This document shows, piece after piece, positions 1-6,377 of a stretch of DNA of 17,914 nucleotides. The notes below the pieces were generated by a model that was not told where the DNA came from, did no database searches, and saw only the letters and a program-made list of their open reading frames with translations. The first letter of the stretch is position 1; each line of letters starts with the position of its first letter. Both the position numbers and the translations under genes were made by a program. Source of the DNA: AWTP1-13 sp035258605 (lineage in GTDB: Bacteria; Pseudomonadota; Alphaproteobacteria; Rhizobiales; Hyphomicrobiaceae); the NCBI GenBank assembly GCA_035258605.1, contig DATFXD010000113.1, forward strand, positions 1 through 17,914, read 5' to 3'.

Positions 1-6
1 GCGCTT

Positions 7-35
7 GCCTGCGGCGGTCGGCCGGCCGCGCAGGC
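7..35 (-). terminator. Possible terminator hairpin after the small hypothetical gene
   Basis: A 7-bp GC-rich inverted repeat, GCCTGCG at 7-13 and CGCAGGC at 29-35, encloses a 15-nt loop that itself contains GGCCGGCC. It starts 15 bases beyond the minus-strand stop codon at 51-53. There is no T-run after it, so this is only a weak terminator candidate and may be chance in GC-rich DNA. Confidence 0.2.
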
Positions 36-50
36 CGATCGTCCCTGCGA

Positions 51-461
51 TTAACTGCGGGACGGCGGCCAGACCTCGGCACCGGTGAAATGGCCGACCG
101 ATAGCGGGTCGCTTGCCGGAAAGCTGGCCTTGAGGCCGTCATCGATCAGATCGTCGAGGTGTTCCTTGCGCAATTTCGGCGCCGCGATCCGCGCCAGCAT
201 TGCGAGCAGCGCTTCGGCTTCGGCGATCTCCTCGGGATTGTCGCCGTCGAGCTTGCCGGCCCGCTTTTGCGCCACCAGCCAGGCCAGTTTTTCGGCCGCG
301 GTCCCCGGCAGCTCAGAAACCACAAGCTCGGCAATTCTCGGGCGAGGCCGACCATCGTGGTTGTCGGCCCGCCGCTGGCGGCCGCCGGATCGGCGAAACA
401 TCGGCCAGTCACGCAGCTTGGTCTGAAGAGGGTTGTTCGGCTCCGCCACAGCAAACTCCAA
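51..461 (-). CDS. Small conserved-type protein with C-terminal SFPASDP motif, function unknown
   Basis: Encodes about 136 residues from a TTG start at 461. A GTG at 449 and an ATG at 401 (residue 21) are alternatives, and the frame is open only back to about 488 with no ATG there. A purine-rich AGGGGG lies roughly 10 bases before the TTG, which favours it weakly. The first 45 residues are Arg-rich. Residues 55-100 look helical and Glu/Ala/Leu-rich. The end (about 102-126) contains DDLIDDGLKASFPASDP followed by a short tail. A SFPASDP-type motif near the C-terminus recurs in many short proteobacterial proteins of unknown function, sometimes linked to stress or DNA-protection loci; I do not assign a role. 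There is no signal peptide or membrane segment, so it is probably cytosolic. Codon use is strongly GC3-biased like the neighbouring genes, which supports it being real. It is transcribed away from the bactofilin gene. Confidence 0.7.
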   Translation of the reverse strand: MEFAVAEPNNPLQTKLRDWPMFRRSGGRQRRADNHDGRPRPRIAELVVSELPGTAAEKLAWLVAQKRAGKLDGDNPEEIAEAEALLAMLARIAAPKLRKEHLDDLIDDGLKASFPASDPLSVGHFTGAEVWPPSRS

Positions 462-852
462 ATGCGCGAGCCCCCTGATCTTATCCGGTCACGCACCATT
501 AGCCAACCGGCTCCTCAGTCGGGTGAATCGCACGCGGGGCTTCTTCGCCAAAGCCAAAGGCTGCCAGCGCCAGGCGCACGCGCTCACGCTGCCGACCATT
601 GCCGGCGCGGCGTGGGTACACACTGACCTTCAGCAAAATACAGCCTCGACGTAGGTGCTGCGGCCGCCGCCAGTTGTTACTAGATGGCGGATCACACGCG
701 CGGCGGCGATGCCGCATTGCTCGAGCCAGTGGCGCCGATTGCGCATGGTACCCAAACTCTTAAGTCAGTTCCGGCGGGACCGTCGCGACAGCGGGCGACA
801 ACCGGCAAGGGCCGCCGTCGCGCTGCACAACAACCGCCAGTCAGGCCGCGAC
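462..852. other. Divergent intergenic region, no clear gene
   Basis: This stretch separates two divergent genes. I found no tRNA-like or other RNA gene. On the minus strand TTCACC (522-527) and GCTAAT (498-503), 18 bases apart, are a weak sigma70-like candidate for the small gene. On the plus strand TTGCGC (739-744) and TAAGTC (761-766) are too far from consensus to call a promoter for the bactofilin. A 72-codon minus-strand frame (499-717) has no convincing ribosome binding site and no recognisable protein, so it is not called. Confidence 0.4.
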
Positions 853-1470
853 ATGCATGCCAACAGGACCCAGGACAACGCAACCGAGCTGAGCGCGCCG
901 GGGCGGAGCCCGCAGCTCAATCGCCCGCGGCTGCCGTCGCGGACGCTGATCGATGGCGCGGTGCAGCTGACCGGCGATCTGTGGAGTGAGGGCGATGTGC
1001 AGATCGATGGTCACGTTTGCGGCAACATCAACTGTGTACAGCTGATCATCAGCAAGGATGCCGTCGTCACCGGCTCGGTCGTGGCGCACGAGGCGGTGGT
1101 GCGCGGCAAGCTGACGGGCATCATCCGGGCAACGCGCGTGCTGCTGCAGGAGACGGCGCGGGTGGAATGCGAGATCCTCTATCGGATGCTGTCGGTCGAG
1201 GAGGGTGCCCGGTTCGAGGGCGTGGCCCGCTCGCGGCCCGATCCGCTGCAGGAGGAATTTGCGCTCTCTCCGATGGCCGAACTGCGCCAGCAGATGGCGC
1301 TGGCCCAGCCGGCGTTGCCGGGGGCTGGCGCAACCGGGATCAAGTCCGAGCTGAGGGCGCCCAATGACCAGGCCGGACGCGATGAGGTCGGCCGCAAGGA
1401 GCAGACCGCGGTCAAAGCGCAAGCCGCCAGCAAAGCCCACGCGGCGGTCAAGGAGGACGTTGGCCTCTAG
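853..1470 (+). CDS. Bactofilin, polymer-forming cytoskeletal protein (DUF583)
   Basis: Encodes 205 residues. Bactofilins polymerise without nucleotide into filaments, often at the inner face of the membrane, and act in cell shape, stalk formation or polarity. The beta-helical core spans about residues 32-126. It shows the family pattern of short Gly/Val/Ile repeats: LIDGAVQLTGDLWSEGDVQ, IDGHVCGNI, DAVVTGSVVAHEAVVRG, then SVEEGARFEGVA. The proline-rich first 30 residues and the charged Ala/Lys tail (about 165-205) are the usual disordered flanks; the tail repeats KAQAASKAHAAVK. The frame is open back to a GTG at 655, but that extension is Arg-rich, unlike the family and lacks a ribosome binding site, so the ATG at 853 is preferred although its own Shine-Dalgarno is weak. 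Many alphaproteobacterial bactofilins sit next to an M23 peptidase gene; none is seen here. It converges on livF with a 60-bp gap. Confidence 0.9.
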   Translation: MHANRTQDNATELSAPGRSPQLNRPRLPSRTLIDGAVQLTGDLWSEGDVQIDGHVCGNINCVQLIISKDAVVTGSVVAHEAVVRGKLTGIIRATRVLLQETARVECEILYRMLSVEEGARFEGVARSRPDPLQEEFALSPMAELRQQMALAQPALPGAGATGIKSELRAPNDQAGRDEVGRKEQTAVKAQAASKAHAAVKEDVGL

Positions 1471-1530
1471 CCCATTGGCCCGCCAACCGCGGCTCACCGA
1501 TGCGGCGGCGATCGCCCGCGCCGGCCGGCC

Positions 1531-2265
1531 TCAGCGCTGGCTGTGCTGGCCAAAATAGGCTTCCTCCAAACGGCGGGGCAGGTCGGGCGCGTTGCCCGGC
1601 GCCTCGAGCACGATGGTGCCGCGCACCAGGGCATAAACCCGATCGGCGATAGCCAGCGCCTTTTCGATCAATTGCTCGACCAGTAACACCGCTGTCCCCG
1701 CATCCTTGAGCCGCGCCACGGCCGCAAGCACGCGGTCCACCAGCACCGGCGAAAGCCCGGCCGAGGGCTCGTCCAGCAGCAACAGCCGCGGCTGCCGCAC
1801 CAGGCCCTGGGCCACCGCCAGCATCTGCTGTTGTCCGCCGGACAGGGTAACGGCGCGGTCGTTGCGCTTGGCGGCGATCTCCGGAAAGAACGCCAAGGCC
1901 TCCTCGACCTGGCGATCGCGGGCGCGATGCGCCATGCCGTAGCCGGCCAGCAGCAGGTTATCGAACACCGTCTGTTGCGTGAAGACCCGGTGACCCTCGA
2001 CCACGTGCACCAGGCCCGCCCGCACCATATCGCGCGGGCTTGCCCGCGACAGGTCGCGGCCGGCGAAATTGACGTGCCCCGACTTTGGCATGAGGCCGGA
2101 GATGGCGCGCAACAAGGTGGTCTTGCCGGCGCCGTTGGGACCGAGCAGGGCCACGATCTCGGCGCTGCCGACCGTCAGGTCGATGCCATGCAGCACGCCG
2201 ATTTTATCGTAGCCGGCGGCCAGCCCGCGGATCTCGAGCAGCGGCTCAGGCGCCGAGGTAGGCAT
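1531..2265 (-). CDS. livF: Branched-chain amino acid-type ABC importer, ATP-binding protein LivF
   Basis: Encodes 244 residues, close to the usual LivF length. It is one of the two ATPases that power the HAAT-family importer at the inner face of the cytoplasmic membrane. Walker A is GPNGAGKT (42-49), the ABC signature LSGGQ (141-145) and Walker B LLLLDEP (161-167, Asp165/Glu166). The H-loop position carries Gln198 in LLVEQ, which is normal for LivF. The segment EGHRVFTQQTVFDNLL (90-105) matches the LivF pattern EGRxVFxxxTVxENL. The ATG at 2265 overlaps the end of the LivMG gene by 20 bp and is preceded by GAGG with a 6-base gap, so translational coupling is likely. It is the last gene of the importer operon. 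The substrate cannot be inferred from the ATPase. Confidence 0.95.
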   Translation of the reverse strand: MPTSAPEPLLEIRGLAAGYDKIGVLHGIDLTVGSAEIVALLGPNGAGKTTLLRAISGLMPKSGHVNFAGRDLSRASPRDMVRAGLVHVVEGHRVFTQQTVFDNLLLAGYGMAHRARDRQVEEALAFFPEIAAKRNDRAVTLSGGQQQMLAVAQGLVRQPRLLLLDEPSAGLSPVLVDRVLAAVARLKDAGTAVLLVEQLIEKALAIADRVYALVRGTIVLEAPGNAPDLPRRLEEAYFGQHSQR

Positions 2266-4045
2266 TGATGACCTCGCGATGACCGCGGATTTCGGCGGGA
2301 GTTCCGGACGCCAGCACCTTGCCGAGATTGAGCACGGTGACGCGGTCGCAGATATCGAAAATCATGTCGGCGTGATGCTCCACCAGCAGCACGCCGGTGC
2401 CCTGGCGGCTGATGGTGACGATCAGGGCACCCAGTCGCTTGATTTCGTCGACCGTCAGTCCGGCGGCCGGCTCATCCAACAGCAGGAACAGCGGCCGCGA
2501 CATCAAGGCGCGTGCGATTTCGACAAAGCGCAGTTCGCTATGTTGCAGGCGATCGGCGCGCACCAATGCAAGCTGATCCAATCCGACCGCGGCCAACGCC
2601 GCCATCGCAGCCGCACGCGCCTGCTGTTCGTCGCGGTGCTGACGCGGCAGCGACAGGAGCGCTTCGACAAAGCTGGCGCGGCCGGCGGTGGTGCCGCCGA
2701 TCATGACGTTTTCCAACACCGAGGCGGCGCCGACCAGGCGCGGTGTCTGGAAGGTGCGCGCAATCCGATGACGGGCGCGCGTGTGCGGCGCGGCAGGGCC
2801 GAGGACTTTGTCGTTGAGGCGCACCAAGCCGTGCTGCGGCGGGTAATAGCCGCAGATCACATTGAGGGTTGTGGTCTTGCCGCTGCCGTTGGGGCCGATC
2901 AAGCCGTGCACCTCGCCGGCCTTGATCTCCAGCTCGACCCCATCGATGGCGCGGACGCCGCCAAAGCTCAAGGTCAAGTGCTCAAGCCTCAGCAGGTTCG
3001 CCTGCTCGCTGTGCGGCATAATATGCGCCAGCAGCGCCGGCTGCGGACGGATCTCGCGGTGGCGCTGCAGCGGTCGGCGGTTTTTGTAGTCGAGCAGATC
3101 GGCGATGCCGCCGGGCACCGCCAGCACGATCACCAGCAGCAGCACCGCGTAAAGGAAGGTCGACCACGCCACCAGCGGCGCTGCGAACTCGGGCAGCGCC
3201 GTCAAAATGATGGTCCCCAGCAGCGGGCCCAGGATCGACCCGCGGCCGCCAATCAGGATGGCAATGAAGAACAACACCGACAGGTCGAAGGTGAACGCAT
3301 CGGGCGTAATGTAGGATTGCAGCGAGGCGAACAGCCCGCCGGCAATTGCCGCCACCGCCCCGCTGAATAAGAACACGGTGACCAGCAGGGAGGGTTTGTG
3401 GATGCCGACCGCCTCGGCCGCGACCTCGGCATCGCGGATCGCCACCAGCGAGCGGCCGAAGCGGCTCGCCGCGATATTGGTGGTCATCCAGGTCGCAATC
3501 ACCGCCAGGCCGAGGCAGAAGTAGTAAAAGCCCCACGGGCTCGCGAACGGCCACGCAAAAACCGGCCCCGGCACCCCGACGCCGCCACCGGTGACGCTCT
3601 TCCACGCCAACGCCACCTGCGTGACGATGGTGGCAAAGCCAAGCGTCGTCATCGCGAAATAGAACGTCCTCAGCCGCAGCGCCGGCAGGCCGATGATGAC
3701 GCCAAAGATGGCGCCCAACAGCCCCGCCGCCAGCAGGGCCAGGAAGGGTGACACCTCCGGCAGCACGGTGCCGGCGCTGAGCACGCTGGTGGCATAGGCG
3801 CCGAGCGTCAACAGCGCCACCCAACCAATGGCAATCTGGCCGGCGAACCCGACCACCAGATTGAGACCGGACACCAGCACCCAGTAGATCGCGGCGCGGG
3901 TGGCAATGACGCCAAGGTAGGAATCACCAATCAGCGGCAGCGCCGCCCCGACCGCGGCCAACAGCACGCTGGGCAGATGGGCTTCGAGCCGGCCAAACCT
4001 GGTCCGCCCGGCGCTGGCAAGCGGCCCTGTGGCGCCGTCGTTCAT
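2246..4045 (-). CDS. livMG: Fused LivM permease and LivG ATPase of the HAAT-type ABC importer
   Basis: Encodes 599 residues that join two proteins usually made separately. Residues about 20-320 are the LivM-type membrane domain: several hydrophobic segments, the conserved LNLVVGFAGQ (61-70), a long cytoplasmic loop with SRFGRSLVAIRDAEVAAEAVGI (starts at 194), and GGRGSILGPLLGT (266-278). A basic linker (about 320-350) leads to the LivG-type ATPase with Walker A GPNGSGKT (384-391), Walker B LLLDEP (521-526) and H-loop His557. The signature loop reads LQHSE at 500-504 instead of LSGGQ or the LivG-like LSYGQ, which is unusual. The ATG at 4045 overlaps the livH stop as ATGA, indicating coupled translation. 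The frame is open further upstream (to 4450), but that part is an out-of-frame reading of livH. LivM-LivG fusions are known in alpha- and betaproteobacteria, so this is very likely a true fusion rather than an error. Confidence 0.93.
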   Translation of the reverse strand: MNDGATGPLASAGRTRFGRLEAHLPSVLLAAVGAALPLIGDSYLGVIATRAAIYWVLVSGLNLVVGFAGQIAIGWVALLTLGAYATSVLSAGTVLPEVSPFLALLAAGLLGAIFGVIIGLPALRLRTFYFAMTTLGFATIVTQVALAWKSVTGGGVGVPGPVFAWPFASPWGFYYFCLGLAVIATWMTTNIAASRFGRSLVAIRDAEVAAEAVGIHKPSLLVTVFLFSGAVAAIAGGLFASLQSYITPDAFTFDLSVLFFIAILIGGRGSILGPLLGTIILTALPEFAAPLVAWSTFLYAVLLLVIVLAVPGGIADLLDYKNRRPLQRHREIRPQPALLAHIMPHSEQANLLRLEHLTLSFGGVRAIDGVELEIKAGEVHGLIGPNGSGKTTTLNVICGYYPPQHGLVRLNDKVLGPAAPHTRARHRIARTFQTPRLVGAASVLENVMIGGTTAGRASFVEALLSLPRQHRDEQQARAAAMAALAAVGLDQLALVRADRLQHSELRFVEIARALMSRPLFLLLDEPAAGLTVDEIKRLGALIVTISRQGTGVLLVEHHADMIFDICDRVTVLNLGKVLASGTPAEIRGHREVINAYLGA

Positions 4046-4899
4046 ACGCGTCGCGCGGGGGCGGCGCCGGCGAAGCCTTCCGGTCGCACCAGCAATACGA
4101 TGATGAACACCACGAAGATGGCAACCGAGGCAAAGATGCCGCCGACCAGGAAGTTGGCCGTCTGCTGGAACAGACCGAGCGCCAGTCCGCCGGCGACGGC
4201 ACCCCGGTTGCTGCCCATGCCGCCCAGCGCCACCGGCACGAAGCCATAAAAGTTGAGGAGCGGTCCGTTGCCGAAGTAGGCCAACATCATCTCGCCGCTG
4301 CTGAAGCCCGCCAAGGTGCCGATCATGCCGGCCAGCGCATAGCTGGCGATGCGCAGGCCTTGCTCCGGCAGCCCCAGGGCGCGGGCGGCGTAATTGTCCT
4401 CCGCGATCGCCAGAAAGGCGCGACCGACAAGGGTGTGCCGATAGAGCCACTCAAGACCCGCGATGGTGACGCCGCAGGCCAGCATCGGCAGCCAGAATTG
4501 CTGGTCGAAAATGCCGGGCCCGAGCGGCAGCAGTCGCGGAAACGGCTGCGGCTCCGTGCTCCACTCGATGGCGGTCAACTGCTGCAGCATCAGGGCAAAG
4601 GCCAGGGTCGAGAGCACGTAGAGATGCTGGTCGAGGCTCTTCAGCACCGGCCGCACCGTCACCATTTCGGTGATGATCCCGAGCCCGGCACCGGCGCCAA
4701 GCGTCAACAGGAAGCCGAGCGCCACCGGCAGCCCGAGGCGGTTGATCAACAAGGCGCCGATCACGCCACCCAGCATGCCGACCGTGCCCGCGGTAAAACT
4801 GAACACGCGCGACGCGGCAAACATGACATTGTAGGTAATGCCAATCAGCGCGTACACAGCTCCCAGAGCCAAGCCATAGGAGACGATCGACAGCAACAT
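4042..4899 (-). CDS. livH: Branched-chain amino acid-type ABC importer permease LivH
   Basis: Encodes 285 residues, normal for LivH. It is almost entirely hydrophobic with about eight membrane segments. The family marks are present: an N-terminal LALGAVYALIGITYNVMF, a cytoplasmic coupling loop VGRAFLAIAEDNYAARALGLP region (158-178), and LGGMGSNRGAVAGG (225-238), followed by a last helix ending in LLVRPEG (269-275). It forms the channel with the LivM half of the fusion protein. The start is 4 bases after the stop of the binding-protein gene and the end overlaps livMG by 4 bases. No strong separate ribosome binding site is visible, so reinitiation from the upstream gene is likely. Confidence 0.95.
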   Translation of the reverse strand: MLLSIVSYGLALGAVYALIGITYNVMFAASRVFSFTAGTVGMLGGVIGALLINRLGLPVALGFLLTLGAGAGLGIITEMVTVRPVLKSLDQHLYVLSTLAFALMLQQLTAIEWSTEPQPFPRLLPLGPGIFDQQFWLPMLACGVTIAGLEWLYRHTLVGRAFLAIAEDNYAARALGLPEQGLRIASYALAGMIGTLAGFSSGEMMLAYFGNGPLLNFYGFVPVALGGMGSNRGAVAGGLALGLFQQTANFLVGGIFASVAIFVVFIIVLLVRPEGFAGAAPARRV

Positions 4900-4903
4900 C
4901 GAT

Positions 4904-6100
4904 CTATCCGGTGTAGCCGGGCGCCAAGGTGAAGGCCCCGTCCCGCAACGAGTTCGCCTGGCACATCACGATCTCCTCGTTCTGGAAACCGTCGTGCAGA
5001 TCCGGGGTCCAGGTGATGCTGCCGTAGACGCCGGGCCAGCCCTTGACCTTGTTCCAATAGCCGGCGATCTCCTCCGGCGCGCTGCCCGCCGCCTTGATCG
5101 CCTCCGCCATCAACCGCGGCCCGTCGTAGCCAAGCGCGATCCACCACAACAGCGTATCGCTCATCTCGATGTTGGCCTTGCGGATGCGTTCGACGAACTC
5201 GACCGTGCGCGGCGGCAAGGCGCCGCCGGCATTATAGCTGCAGTTGCGGAAGTTGTTGGGATAGACCTTTTCCCAATACTCCGGCTTCTTCAAGAGTGCC
5301 TTGGTTTGCCCGGATCCGAGCGTGGTCTGGCCGACGATCGGGATATCCCAGTTCATTTCCGCGCGGGCGTTGATGATGCGCGACAGAAAACCGGCATTCA
5401 CGCTCCAGGGCATGATCGCCTGCGCCCCGGCGCTCTGCATGCGCAGCAACTCCGGCTTCAGATCCGGGTTGTTCGACTCAACGCTGCCCTCGTAGACCAC
5501 CTCCGCTGCCAAGGTCTTCAGCATGGGAACGTAGGCATTGAGCGAGGCGGTACCGTAGCCGGTGGTGTCGCTGATGACCGCCACCTTCTTGGCTTTGAGG
5601 ATGTTGACGACGTAGTGGTTGGCGGCGCCGCCGATTTGCTGATTGGTCGGCGCATTGCGAAACGCCAGCGGGTATTTCTTCACATCGGTCAGCGTATCCA
5701 CCCAGCACGGGTGCATCTGCGGAATGCCGTCGCGCGCAATCAACGGTGTTGCCGCCAAGGCCTCGCCCGAGTTGAGGGGACCCCAAATGACGTGCACCTT
5801 GTGCCGCCGGGTGAGTTCGGTGGCGGCATTGACCGCCTTGGTGGGGTCGCTTTGCGTGTCGCGCACGATCAGCTCGATCTGCCGGCCATTGATGCCGCCG
5901 GCGTCATTGATCTCCTTCACGGCGAGCTCGGTACCCCGGTTGATGCCGATGCCCGTCGACGAGCTGGGACCGGTGAGCGCGGGCAGGTAGCCGATCCGGA
6001 TCGGCTCGCTGGCGGCAATGGCCGGGCGGTATAGGCCGGTCGCAAGCGCCGCGGTGCCGGCCGCGGATCCAAGCAAGGCCTGCCGACGACTAAGGGACAT
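4904..6100 (-). CDS. Tat-exported HAAT-family substrate-binding protein (Peripla_BP_6)
   Basis: Encodes 398 residues. The N-terminus MSLSRRQALLGSAAG has the twin-arginine pattern S-R-R-x-x-L at residues 4-9, then a hydrophobic stretch and a likely signal-peptidase site after AIA (27-29). The mature protein begins near PIRIGYLPALTGPSSSTG (33-50), the typical first strand and ligand loop of leucine/amide/urea-type binding proteins, and continues with RGTELAVKEINDAGGINGR. It is expected to capture the ligand in the periplasm and deliver it to LivH/LivMG. The start at 6100 is set by a full GGAGGA Shine-Dalgarno (6107-6112) 6 bases away and by the signal peptide. The open frame extends to 6463 but has neither. 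It is the first gene of the importer operon, which favours abundant expression. Ligand identity is unknown; neighbouring catabolic genes suggest an amide or amino-acid-like compound. Confidence 0.93.
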   Translation of the reverse strand: MSLSRRQALLGSAAGTAALATGLYRPAIAASEPIRIGYLPALTGPSSSTGIGINRGTELAVKEINDAGGINGRQIELIVRDTQSDPTKAVNAATELTRRHKVHVIWGPLNSGEALAATPLIARDGIPQMHPCWVDTLTDVKKYPLAFRNAPTNQQIGGAANHYVVNILKAKKVAVISDTTGYGTASLNAYVPMLKTLAAEVVYEGSVESNNPDLKPELLRMQSAGAQAIMPWSVNAGFLSRIINARAEMNWDIPIVGQTTLGSGQTKALLKKPEYWEKVYPNNFRNCSYNAGGALPPRTVEFVERIRKANIEMSDTLLWWIALGYDGPRLMAEAIKAAGSAPEEIAGYWNKVKGWPGVYGSITWTPDLHDGFQNEEIVMCQANSLRDGAFTLAPGYTG

Positions 6101-6106
6101 GGCGCT

Positions 6107-6112
6107 TCCTCC
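6107..6112 (-). promoter_or_regulatory. Strong ribosome binding site of the binding-protein gene
   Basis: Reads GGAGGA on the minus strand, 6 bases before the ATG at 6100. It decides the start against longer in-frame options. Confidence 0.85.
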
Positions 6113-6129
6113 ACTCAAAATGTTTGTGG

Positions 6130-6174
6130 CGTCTTGTTGGCTGATGGCGACCTTCCACGCGTGGAACGTCTTGT
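6130..6174. promoter_or_regulatory. Palindrome with flanking direct repeats in the importer leader, possible operator
   Basis: A perfect 14-bp palindrome TTCCACGCGTGGAA occupies 6153-6166. An 8-base direct repeat CGTCTTGT lies on each side, at 6130-6137 and 6167-6174. The set lies between a candidate promoter (6191-6218) and the start of the binding-protein gene, where a repressor or activator of the importer could act. No regulator is encoded in the window, so the binding protein is unknown. Confidence 0.4.
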
Positions 6175-6190
6175 GTGCGGTCCGGGTCAG

Positions 6191-6218
6191 ACTATAGCGC
6201 CGGCGCGGCGATTGGCCA
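6191..6218 (-). promoter_or_regulatory. Candidate sigma70-like promoter of the ABC importer operon
   Basis: On the minus strand TGGCCA (6218-6213) and TATAGT (6196-6191) are 16 bases apart. The -10 matches the consensus at five of six positions and the -35 at four of six. Transcription would start near 6184, giving a leader of about 85 nt that contains the palindrome at 6153-6166. This rests on sequence similarity alone. Confidence 0.35.
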
Positions 6219-6320
6219 GCGCCATCTGCCGCTTGCAAGCGCTGCTCAAGACGCGTGTCGGCGCGCGCGGGGCGTGCGCTGCCGGGCAGCCACCGATGCC
6301 ACGGGCGGCCACCCATACCA

Positions 6321-6359
6321 CCGGGCGGGTGGGCGATGGCCCACCCCGACCGTGCCCGG
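6321..6359 (-). terminator. Strong two-part hairpin between the monooxygenase gene and the importer operon
   Basis: An inner 8-bp perfect stem, GGGTGGGC (6327-6334) with GCCCACCC (6339-6346), closes a GATG tetraloop. An outer 6-bp stem, CCGGGC (6321-6326) with GCCCGG (6354-6359), stacks on it with a 7-base bulge on one side. It begins 18 bases after the monooxygenase stop codon on the minus strand. There is no T-tract, so it is a terminator-like or transcript-stabilising hairpin rather than a textbook intrinsic terminator. Confidence 0.4.
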
Positions 6360-6377
6360 CAGACCTTGGCGGCGCAC

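Noticed and set aside
499..717. 72-codon minus-strand frame in the divergent intergenic region
   Set aside because: No Shine-Dalgarno before its ATG, Arg-rich composition and no recognisable protein. It would also sit in the likely promoter of the small gene downstream.
1507..1516. 10-bp palindrome GGCGATCGCC between the bactofilin and livF ends
   Set aside because: No loop for a hairpin, and short GC-rich palindromes of this kind are common in such genomes.
2279..3370. 363-codon plus-strand frame opposite livMG
   Set aside because: Gln/Arg/His-rich antisense product typical of GC-rich genes; the opposite strand encodes the fusion transporter.
4046..4450. N-terminal extension of the LivMG frame
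   Set aside because: It is livH read in the wrong frame, Arg/Gly-rich and not membrane-like; the ATG at 4045 gives the normal LivM start.
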